The notes beneath the pieces were generated by a model that was not told the DNA's origin, ran no database searches, and saw nothing but the letters and a program-made list of their open reading frames with translations. Both the position numbers and the translations under genes were made by a program. A stretch of DNA of 63,487 nt from Hypsibius dujardini (Eukaryota > Tardigrada > Eutardigrada > Parachela > Hypsibiidae): contig LRSR01002509.1 in assembly GCA_001579985.1 (NCBI GenBank), positions 1 through 63,487 of the forward strand, in the 5' to 3' direction. Shown one piece after another: positions 46,641 to 55,434 of the stretch. Positions within the stretch are counted from its first letter, which is position 1. Every line of letters begins with the position of its first letter.

Positions 46641-47536
46641 TGTCTTGCTCACAGTATTTATCTAGTGAGTTAGAAACATCAATTGAAGACTATGTTTTGG
46701 AAAATAAAAATGACAACCTAGGAATTAAAATATCAAAAAATAATGTTTTAAAAGACATACAGTGTTTGGAACCTATCAAAATGGAACAGTCTGATGAATT
46801 ACTAACTTTGTCGATAAAAGATCAAAGAATTCAGTCCAACAATAAAATAATAGAAATTAGTGAAAACAATATTTTGTCATTTAATTCAAATGAATGCATC
46901 ATTCCAGGAGGAGGAATAGGGGTATCCCAAAACAGGATAGGTTTATCACTCCCTAATAATCCATTGTATTTACAAAATGGAAAATTAGCACTTAAGATTG
47001 ATGAAACATCTGCACTTAATACAAACGTTAACGGCTTATGTATTTCTATTGAACCTAACTCAGCATTGCAACATGGCAATAGCGGGTTGAAAATAAATTG
47101 TGAACTGCCGTTACAAATAAAAAACAACAGGTTATGTTTGGCTACAAAACCGCTACTTAACAAATTTTTACTGAACATAGATAATCAAAGAGGTTCATTA
47201 GTTTACAGTGAAGGAAAAAATTGTGGACAAATTTTCAGTAAAGACCAGTTTCTTTTACATAAGAAAGACCTGGCATCAACAACAATGTCTGGAATAAAAT
47301 CAACAAAAAATAGAGTTGTGAAAATAACTTTATTTTTATTGTTAGAAAATGTGACTGAAATAAATTTATTAAGTCAGTTTCCGTTTCCTAATGGAATTGG
47401 CTCTTCAACTCTATGGACAAAACAATTAACAAACGAAAAAAATTTAACTCATGTTTTACTTCATTATTTTAAAATCAATGAAGTTATTACAGTAACATGT
47501 AATGAAAGTAATCGGAGTATTTTCCGTTGTGATTAA
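46640..47536 (+). CDS. Fibre-like protein with shaft-type beta-spiral repeats
   Basis: 298 residues, intact. From about residue 90 to 182 the sequence falls into 15-17-residue units that start Pro/Ala-Leu, have an Asn/Gly turn, then Gly/Lys-Leu and alternating hydrophobics: IGVSQNRIGLSL, PLYLQNGKLALKID, ALNTNVNGLCISIE, ALQHGNSGLKIN, PLQIKNNRLCLA. This is the repeat grammar of the adenovirus fibre shaft (triple beta-spiral). A weaker unit (KIIEISENN) precedes it. A globular C-terminal part of ~115 residues would be the head; the N-terminal ~45 residues could attach to a vertex. This predicts a trimeric receptor-binding spike. It is inferred from pattern only; a coincidental beta-repeat remains possible. 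Confidence 0.65.
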   Translation: MSCSQYLSSELETSIEDYVLENKNDNLGIKISKNNVLKDIQCLEPIKMEQSDELLTLSIKDQRIQSNNKIIEISENNILSFNSNECIIPGGGIGVSQNRIGLSLPNNPLYLQNGKLALKIDETSALNTNVNGLCISIEPNSALQHGNSGLKINCELPLQIKNNRLCLATKPLLNKFLLNIDNQRGSLVYSEGKNCGQIFSKDQFLLHKKDLASTTMSGIKSTKNRVVKITLFLLLENVTEINLLSQFPFPNGIGSSTLWTKQLTNEKNLTHVLLHYFKINEVITVTCNESNRSIFRCD

Positions 47537-47580
47537 CTAGTAGAAGAGCTATTTGACTTTTAATATTATTGTCAAAATAC

Positions 47581-47988
47581 TTATTTATTTTTTTGAACAT
47601 TACATGAAGATACGGGAGAAGTAACTCCAAGTTTAGCATAATTAATCAATTCTTTGCAGCAGAGATTGGGATTAAAATCAATTAATACTGTAACCAGATC
47701 TGGTAATATATTTCGTAATTCAGAAAATGGCGGTAAACATTCCTGTTCTGCAAATCTGAAATCTATAATATTGTAATTAATTCCAGTATAGTAAGCCTCT
47801 ATAAAACTATCCACCTTTGGGATTGTAAGCTTAGTTCCATTTAATCCTCTACAGTCTATGTAATGATAATGCCTTGAACATTTACATTGTGAAAGAGGAC
47901 AGCCTTCAGTATACAGTTAATCAATAAATTCACTGTGAACTGTAACTATCACCAGAAACAAAATTAACATTGAGCTTGGGAAAAACAT
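47581..47988 (-). pseudogene. Small secreted Cys-rich LRRNT-like protein, in-frame stop
   Basis: One minus-strand frame of 136 codons. It opens with a signal peptide (MFFPSSMLILFLVIVTVHS). A TAA at 47917-47919 follows, then CPLSQCKCS...YIDCRGLNGTKLTIP, which matches the CPxxCxC...DC...IP pattern of leucine-rich-repeat N-terminal caps. The remainder has an LRR-like DLVTVLIDFNPNLCC. It is secreted or surface-type, unlike the virion genes around it, and so may act on host cells. The stop lies between signal peptide and domain. Confidence 0.6.
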
Positions 47989-48050
47989 TTTTATCAATAT
48001 ATAAAAAAAATTTGAAATAATTTTTTTCATTATATTTATAGACAGGCGTA

Positions 48051-48090
48051 AGAATTCTTAGGAATTCTTGAGAATTCTTGGGAATTCTTG
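48051..48090. repeat. Four tandem 10-bp GAATTCTT repeats
   Basis: Units RGAATTCTTR start at 48051, 48061, 48071 and 48081, ending four bases before the ATPase ATG (48095). The 10-bp spacing equals one DNA helical turn, and each unit centres on a palindrome. Confidence 0.95.
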
Positions 48091-48094
48091 TGAC

Positions 48095-48945
48095 ATGGCT
48101 TCCTCAAAGTGCTTTACATATCCAAGTAGGGCTGGATACAAGGAAACACCATTATTTAGAAACATAAAAAATGTAACGAATTTTATCACTCATCCCTCAA
48201 GCACGTTTGTTTGTGGTAAGACAGGATCAGGTAAAACAGAAATAGTGATGAATTTAATAAATATGGATTGGAATACAGAATCTGGGATCAAATTGTTATA
48301 ATAAGCCCAGATGCTCAATCGGAATACGAAACATTTTTTAATAAACTAGAAGAAGAAATTGACATAAGTGATTTACCAATAATTATTCTGTCTACTCTTC
48401 CTAAAACTCTCGAAGAGTTTATGGATAAACTTCAAGATATAAATGACGATAATAGAAACAAAATTGTTTTAAACACAGAAATTCAGACGCTTGCTATTGT
48501 TGATGACTTCCATGCAGAGGCAACTAGTAATAATCTCATTAAACAAATTTTCACTAAAAGTAGACATTATGGAATCAGTTTAGTGTTCTGTACACAGAAT
48601 TTTAATGAGTTGCATGTGACAGTCAAAGTAAATTCACATTACTATTTCTTTACAAAAAATGTACACGGAGATATTTTACAAAATATTGAGAAAAAATGTG
48701 GTATTGAGAATTTGAAAGAATTATATGAAAAATACATGAAAGAGATTAAAATTAAATATCCCTGGATATTACTCAACACTTTTAAAAGTTATTGCTCAGA
48801 TAAAAGCGGCAAAACTTTCTACCTTAATCATGAAGATGAAAAAGATGCAACAGATTTTGAACCTATCAGAAAAAATGAAAGGAATTTTGATTCAATTAAT
48901 TTCTTCGAGTTCCAAAATAAATTTGATCTTCATCAAAAAAAATAA
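48095..48945 (+). pseudogene. FtsK/HerA-type packaging ATPase (Polinton), frameshifted
   Basis: A genome-packaging ATPase of the A32/FtsK-HerA class. The first segment (48095-48301) has Walker A CGKTGSGKT. The second segment, in a different frame from about 48268, continues with IVIISPDAQSEYE, Walker B LAIVDDF and the sensor-like SLVFCTQN. The frame change lies between about 48250 and 48290. After its TAA an A8 run is followed, in yet another frame to 49093, by a plausible C-terminal stretch (NNLRRAILDKFTSIDADI). A second indel or a separate small gene are both possible. The start ATG follows the 10-bp repeats. Confidence 0.8.
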
Positions 48946-49094
48946 TTTAAGACGAGCAATATTAGATAAGTTCACTAGTATTGATGCAGATATTTTAGAC
49001 AAAATGATGCTCAGTAGAAGAAGCAAAATACATGATGAAAATATTAAAAAACTAATTCCTAAACAATATTGGATGTTTTGGATTTTGAAATAAA

Positions 49095-50012
49095 TTATTT
49101 GAATCCTCCTTTCTTTTCCACGTAATTGGGAAAACTTTCTACTAGGATAATTTTTTGAAGCTCATACTCTTTATATAGTTTTTGAACTTTAGCATCAGTT
49201 TCAACATTTTTTAATTTAAACTTATGACCTATTCTCGCAATGACTTCATACACTTCACTAGAATATCGCAGCCTGTCACCCTTATCAAATGTTTTTTTAT
49301 CTAGCGATATTCTAACTTTATCTCCTAATTCAAGTTTCGGTTGCAAAAGTATTCTTTCCTGAAGATTGTCAGCTGATTTATTGAACACATCTATCGGTTT
49401 ATTTTTTATTGTGTTGTGTACGGTATTGTTGTAATTATCCTGAATATCTGGCAGTATTTTGTACCATGCTCGAAGTCCAGTTGCAGTTCTCCATTTTTGC
49501 AGCATTTGCGCAATCGTCCTATTTACTCGCTCAACTATAGCATTTTTATTTATCTCGTTCGGGTCGGAAAAATATAGTTCTATATTGTTTGCCTTACAAT
49601 AATCTCTAAACTGATGAGTATTAAACTCATTGTCACAGTTGACATTTTGTGGAATACCCATGCGTGAAAACATTTTTCTTATATTTGTCATGATTGTAGG
49701 AAATCGTCTGTTTGTCATAGGGATTAGTTGCAAATATCTAGAGTAAACATCGATACATACTAGTATATATTTGTATTTGTTCATGATAAATCTGTCGTAA
49801 ATTATTATGTCAATTTGATAGTTCTCTCTTGGTGCATAGGCATTTACAGTATTGTAAGTTTTTGGTTTTCTGGACTCTTTATTTATTTGATTCGTAAATT
49901 GATTTTTAAGAAATTCATTTATAAATATAGTAGAAAGTTTGGAATTTAATTTTGACGAAGACTGATAACCTATTTTTGGATCGTAGTATAGGTTTTGAAG
50001 ATTCATTTTCAC
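49095..50012 (-). CDS. Retroviral-type integrase (Polinton INT)
   Basis: 305 residues, intact. The rve catalytic triad is visible: Asp68 (YQIDII), Asp127 (NCDNEFN) and Glu161 (AIVERVNR), 34 residues between the last two. VCIDVYSRYLQLIPM is the usual strand-2 block. The C-terminal part (GDKVRISLDKKTFDKGDRLRY then VYEVI) is an SH3/chromo-like tail. It inserts the linear element and creates the 6-bp duplication. The stop falls one base beyond the plus-strand frame that follows the ATPase; the start is 21 bp from the divergent gene at 50034. Confidence 0.92.
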   Translation of the reverse strand: MKMNLQNLYYDPKIGYQSSSKLNSKLSTIFINEFLKNQFTNQINKESRKPKTYNTVNAYAPRENYQIDIIIYDRFIMNKYKYILVCIDVYSRYLQLIPMTNRRFPTIMTNIRKMFSRMGIPQNVNCDNEFNTHQFRDYCKANNIELYFSDPNEINKNAIVERVNRTIAQMLQKWRTATGLRAWYKILPDIQDNYNNTVHNTIKNKPIDVFNKSADNLQERILLQPKLELGDKVRISLDKKTFDKGDRLRYSSEVYEVIARIGHKFKLKNVETDAKVQKLYKEYELQKIILVESFPNYVEKKGGFK

Positions 50013-50033
50013 TTAAGCAAAAATATTATAAAA

Positions 50034-50240
50034 ATGAACGTAACATATGAGATGTGTAAAGAAATATGTAACCAACAAGCAATTAATCACTGGAGTAATG
50101 CAAGTCTGGGGATAGCAGAAATACTTTTTACAAGTTTTAATATATTAATGAGTTATATTGTATACAAAAAAATTGATGGAAATAAAGACATGTTCCATAG
50201 AGAAAGTTTGTTCAGAGGTAACAATAATGATAAAATTTAA
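50034..50240 (+). CDS. Small single-pass membrane protein of the Polinton
   Basis: 68 residues from ATG 50034. After a Cys-containing N-terminus there is one hydrophobic segment (GIAEILFTSFNILMSYIVY) and a charged tail. Divergent from the integrase across 21 bp. Function unknown. Confidence 0.5.
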   Translation: MNVTYEMCKEICNQQAINHWSNASLGIAEILFTSFNILMSYIVYKKIDGNKDMFHRESLFRGNNNDKI

Positions 50241-50260
50241 GTTATTAATCAATCCCAAGC

Positions 50261-53200
50261 TCAATTATAACATTTTTTTAATTTTAACCTTGTCTTATAA
50301 TGACCATAAGCATAGGTTGTTAATCCATCTTCTCTGAGCCATGATTTGTCATCATAATTTACCAAAGCTAATTTATCTACATGATTAGTAAATAATTGAT
50401 GATTTTCGCTTTTGAAAGTATTGAACTCTAATTCTTTTGTCTTATTATCGAATAAACAGTCTTTAAAATCTTTTTCTAATAAACTACCTTTTGGCCACCC
50501 TTTTGTAGCCTGTTTGCTCTTATTATAGTTTGGATCTTCAGTGTCATGTAAGTTGGTGTGATACATTTTTGAGCGAATTGAAATTACTTCAGATATTTCC
50601 TTTAAAGATTCTCCATCTTGTGCTTCATCTTTAAAATATCCGGTTAGACCTTTGTTTTTTATATGATACAATTTATGCTTCTTAGGATATACAGACATAT
50701 CAAAATGAGAAGCAAATTCTTTGTCATTATGCAAGTCTTCATAAAAATCTTCCGTCTGAATTAAATACATTAAGGAATCTGTATCTCCATTAAAAAAGAT
50801 TGCCTTTTCATAACCATATTTTTTCAACATGACATCATAATGAAATTTATACATGTGAACTTTACTTAAATCTAAAATCTTACTACCGATGTAAATAGGT
50901 TTACAGAGTTCGACTCTATGTTTTCTAAATTTACAGAATAGCAAGTTTTCGTGAATTTGGATGTCATCTTCAAACCAAATATTTGGAGTTATCTTTTCTG
51001 TGTATTGTTTATGGCTAGTACACACTCTGACTGTTTGATACAGTCTTACATTTTCCATTGTTTTTCCAAACACAGAGTTATTCATCAGTTTGAAGAAATC
51101 TTTTTCAAACGGTGTAGCTGTTGACTTATTTCTTTGATTTATATTAAAATTGATATATGGTGCCATAAAGGCTTCCTGTCTATATTTAATAACTTTATGC
51201 ACTTTTTTAAGTATCATTCCTTTGCTTAAATAATATTGGAGGTTTTCTTGATAAAGAACATATTCACTTTTGTTTGAAAGATCAGAAATTAATTTTATAG
51301 AAGGTTTTTGATGTATAGGTTTCAATTCTTTTGCTTTTGGACTTAACATATCGTCAGTGATGAGTTTTTGTTCTGGCGCTAGAGGTTCATCATTGCCTAT
51401 ATCGTGAATTTCATCTGGAACATCCAAGTCCACCACAAATAAATGAGAGCGTGCGAGGTTATTTTTTAATTTCAATATGTATTCTGTCGTAAATTTATCC
51501 AAATTGGTATCCCACTTGAATCCTCTAATTGGTAAAAGCATTTTCATAATGTGATTGTATAATGCACACGCATCGAAATATCTGATAAAAGTTGAACGTT
51601 TACTTTCATCATAATCGGCTAAATATTTATTGTTAGCCTTTACATATCTACTGCGCCCATTAACATTTCCACCTCGTATAGATTTTTCAAACAATAGGTA
51701 CATATCTGGATCAGTTATTAGTTTTAATTCTACTTTAGTCATTTTAAGCATAGCATCAAACGCTAGGGAAGGTGCTGTAGAATAATATACAGGATCTACT
51801 TCATAGAATTTTAAACAAATTTCTCTGAATTTTTCAAACACGTCTGCCAGAAAACTTACATCTGAATATAAGTAGTGATCATGCCAATCACCCATATTTT
51901 TGCACTTTACTTTATCAAAGTTATCTACATATATTTTATAGTCCTCGTCAGAACATGCTTTGTTTTTTAGGTGATTGAAAAAATCATTTTTAGATAGTTT
52001 GCCTTTAATTTGAAATTTTTCGAAGCTATCCATAAAATTGTAAGGATAAACAACTTTTTTCTTAATTAATTTGGATAATACTCCGAAGTGTTTATCAGTA
52101 AATTTAAAATCTTCGGGTAGTAAATTACTCACTAATTTTTCCAGAGAGGAATTCAAAAACTGCATACTGTCAAGAAATTCAAATGTCATACTTGAAATAA
52201 AGTGTTTTGTTTTGTTTCTCTTTGGAAATTTGATTTTTCCCGTTATTTTTACATATTTTTCCATTGTTTTAGCAATGACTGTGACAATCTGTAATTTGTC
52301 AATTTGTTTAACAAATAGGTGAAAATCGTAATTTTTTAAATTATGAAACAGAACTTTTATTCTATATAAATTTTTCCTCAATTTCATTTTACATCCAGCA
52401 TGTGCAGCTCCTCGGAATTTCCCAGTGAAATGATCATGATCTCTAACTTTAAGTAACCTTTTTCGTTCACTCTCAATCCTTTTCTTTTTCCAAATAAATT
52501 TGTTGGTTTTCACTTATGGGGTTGTCGTCTACATCAGGATAAAACTCGTCGTCAAAGTCTTCAGGATAGAAATCCAATTCACCCCCATTCTCTCCATAAT
52601 CAACATCGTCTATGTCTTCTTCATCTGCTTCATAGTCAGATTCAGAAGATTGTGGTTGTTGTTCGTATTCAGTTTTTCCATTAAATTCCTCTTGGCAAAT
52701 ATAACACACTTGAGCGTCATTGTAAGATTTAATGTCATCTTTATTCATTTTTATTGGTTCATTTTTTTCTACAATATCATGACATTCCTTAGCATATATT
52801 TTTAATTGTTCGTAGAAGGCATCTATAACCTCTTTTTCATCCCTTTTCCCTCTATATAGAAAAGGTTTATGCTCACCATAGATAGAAACCATTTGCATCG
52901 CAAAACTGCAAGCTTCATGTTTTCGTGAAAATTTGGAATCTTGCAGATTTATTTGTAGACATTCGAAATCTGAATAAATGACAAATGGAGATTTGTATTG
53001 ATGAAGATGATTTTTAAATTTCATAATATTTTTTTCAGGTTTTGGATAGCTAGTTATTGCAACAGGATGTTCTTTACACAGTGCTTTATGATTAATCAAT
53101 ACATCCTCTGTAGTGAAGGGGTCAAAGCAAAATAAACAGAAATGTTTTGCTTCTTTGTGTTTACTTATTTGACTTGATAATAGTCTACCTACGTTTTTTA

Positions 53201-54164
53201 TCCATACAAAGTGATAATTTTCTGTTTCTTTATTTTTTAACATTAATAGAGGTATTTCTGTGTCATATTGTTTATCTTCATTTCTGTTACAATAAATAGG
53301 CGCAAATGTACCTTGATCAGGTTTAGTGGTTGATTCATTATAAAATAATACCCTAACATTAATTTTGTTTAAGTTTTCAAATTTTCTGATATCTTTTAAA
53401 GTAATTGGAAATTTAATTCCACTAGTATTAAATTTTTCAGAATGTTTTTTATATTGCTTTGAAATTCTTTGTGGGTTTCTTTCTTCTGGAAATGCTGATG
53501 CTGATACAGCCCAAACGAAACAGTAATTATCACTATTTTGAACATTGACGCAAGCTTTTTTATCCTGTATAAATTTGGGTAATTCCATATAAGTCCCACC
53601 CCTCATTGGTTTACATTCGCGAAAAATGATATCTAGATGGTTAACATTTTCTACTAACCATCCTGAACCATTCTGAACAAAATTTTCTTTACTCATAGTT
53701 ATTTCTTCCATACGAGAGTGAATAAATTCTGATGTAATCTCATGTCTATTCAAAATTGGTCTTCTCCTTGTACAAGTAGGAATAGTTATCTCACTAATTT
53801 TATTCCTGTCAGCAAAACTTTTAATAAAATTATTTCGTGTCAAAGTAGTATTTAAGATAAAACTTACATGGTATGATCTTTTGCTTGCCAATTCTTTCCT
53901 CATTAACTTCCTTATGCTGTGGTTGGTTTTATTGAAAAATTCTGAAATCAAATTCTTAGTATAATCTATTTTATCTGTTTGAAAATTATATTGAATATTT
54001 ATTCTGTACCTTGTTCTTCCCCTATTTAAACTATTTTCTACTAAATTTACATTAACGTTGTATGTTGTAATATCATTACTAAAATCTCCAATGACTTCTT
54101 CAGTTGAGATTTCTTGATTAGGAAACAAAACACCTAAATTAAGCTCGTTTGGTAGGTTATTCAT
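50261..54164 (-). pseudogene. Protein-primed DNA polymerase B (Polinton POLB), frameshifted
   Basis: Family B polymerase that would replicate the element from its termini. The upstream frame (52473-54164) starts at ATG 54164 and has YMELPKFIQDKKACVNVQN, a CxxC...H zinc motif (FCLFCFDPF) and Exo I YSDFECL. The downstream frame (50261-52513) has RDHDHFTGKFRGAAHAGC, Exo II NYDFHLF, Exo III YSDVSFLADVF, polymerase motif A YFDACALYN, motif B KLMNNSVFGKTM and motif C GDTDSLMY. All catalytic residues remain. The two parts are in different frames, overlapping near 52475-52510 in an A-rich run, so the gene is broken there or the assembly has an indel. Together ~1,300 codons, normal for Polintons. Confidence 0.9.
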
Positions 54165-54289
54165 TTTTGTGGCAGAAAATAATAAAACGCATTTATGTGG
54201 CAGAAAGTCAATTCAATAAGAAAAAGAAAAATTATTTTCTTTTCGAAATTTATGTGGCGCGCTCTCATACAGCAAGTACATATGGCTAA

Positions 54290-54660
54290 TGACAATCGTA
54301 ATTGGTTCGAACTTAGAGCAGCACTGTCACACATAAAACAACTGCTCACTTCAAGGGAGAGACAGTTGCCTCGACTTAAGTAACAAACGCAACAGTGGAG
54401 TATGGAAAAAATGCACACATGGCACATGCCCCTTGTAGTTTGTCTGAACTAAAACCAGCACTGTCACACTTGAAACAACGGCTCACTTCAAGTGATGCAA
54501 TACGATAAAACGTTTCTCGTAGCATTAAGCGCAGATATTTTTGAGAGAGACAATTGCCCCGACTAAGTAACTTAAATGCAACACCTTGAACTGTATGCAA
54601 CACATAGTGTCGCACTTGTACGACTGTGTCGTACTAGTAGTGGAGAGTATGGAAAAAACA
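54290..54660. repeat. Subterminal imperfect repeats, right end of the Polinton
   Basis: Two diverged copies share AGCACTGTCACAC, GCTCACTTCAAG, GAGAGACARTTGCC, GACTWAAGTAAC-like and AGTATGGAAAAAA blocks, in that order. The first (about 54312-54405) is shorter; the second (about 54450-54655) has an insertion of ~70 bp and runs into the TIR. Confidence 0.75.
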
Positions 54661-54772
54661 ATGATGGTTGAATTTGTATTGGTTTTACCTAGATTTTAGG
54701 GATTTTTACAGGGTTTGTAGGGGTTTTTACAAAACTTGTAAAATGTGGCAGAACCCCCAGTTTCCCACTACT
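54654..54772 (-). repeat. Polinton right terminal inverted repeat
   Basis: Ends GGGGGTTCTG-complement, TTTCCCACTACT, the reverse complement of the left TIR. Confidence 0.95.
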
Positions 54773-54778
54773 TCTGTC
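54773..54778. repeat. Polinton target-site duplication, right copy
   Basis: TCTGTC immediately after the ACTACT terminus, identical to 39587-39592. Confidence 0.75.
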
Positions 54779-55090
54779 TGTTTGTTTGTTTGCTTGTCTG
54801 TCTGTCTGTTTGTTGTGTGTGTGTGTTTGTCTGTCTGTCTGTCTGTTTGTGTGTGTGTGTTTGTCTGTCTGTCTGTGTGTCTGTCTGTGTGTCTGTCTGT
54901 GTGTCTGTGTGTCTGTTTGTCTATCTGTTTATTTGTCCGTCTGTCTGTCTGTCTGTTTGTTTGTATGTTTGTCTGTCTGTCTGTCTGTTTGTTTGTCTAT
55001 CTGTTTGTTTTTCTGTCTGTCTGTTTACTTGTTTGTCTGTCTTTCTGTCTGTTTGCCTGCTTACATGCTTGGATGCCTGCCTGCTTGGAT
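54779..55090. repeat. (CTGT)n microsatellite, right flank of the Polinton
   Basis: CTGT/GTGT/TTGT tetranucleotides continuing the tract interrupted at 39592. All reading frames through it are artefacts. Confidence 0.95.
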
Positions 55091-55434
55091 GTGTGATCCA
55101 TATTGTAGTACAAGTTCTACTACATTGGGTTGCGGCATACGAGGCTGTTACGCCTTTCGGCTTTAGTGCCATGATTATGTAACAGCGGCATAGTAGCACC
55201 ATCATACGCTGGCTCTTAAATACTTGACTTTACTCTTTGCACGGCTGGTATGAGTAATATACGTCGATCAATATGTGGGTACCGCACCATGTGCTTGCAA
55301 TTGCATAATAACAGCAGTGTCGAATATGACTACCATTCTGTATCATGCGTCATTGTAGTGCTGGGATTTTTTCTCACCATCATGATGACGATATTCTGTC
55401 AGTGCATCTGACTTACTTGCAACCAAGGTTCCTC

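Larger units (their letters stand above)
39593..54772. mobile_element. Polinton/Maverick, full length 15,180 bp
   Basis: A self-synthesising virus-like DNA transposon delimited by inverted repeats and a 6-bp target duplication. The core set is present: protein-primed DNA polymerase B, integrase, packaging ATPase, adenain-like protease, major and minor capsid proteins. The core (42.2-54.2 kb) is AT-rich and intronless; most genes are on the minus strand, with two plus-strand blocks (45620-47536; 48095-49093 plus 50034-50240). The left arm, 39.7-42.2 kb, is GC-richer and holds a spliced gene. At least five genes carry stops or frameshifts, so the copy is probably non-autonomous. The clean termini argue for a fairly recent insertion. 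Confidence 0.95.

Noticed and set aside
48051-48090. Heat-shock element interpretation of the GAATTCTT repeats
   Set aside because: Heat-shock elements need GAA and TTC separated by two bases; here they abut.
54195-54383. 62-codon frame inside the right Polinton end
   Set aside because: It lies in the diverged subterminal repeat, and the second repeat copy does not keep the frame open.
54668-55205. Long Cys-Leu-Ser-Val-rich open frames on both strands (also near 0.9, 19.2, 24.7 and 39.5 kb)
   Set aside because: They are translations of CTGT/CAGA microsatellites, which lack stops in most frames; no flanking gene structure.
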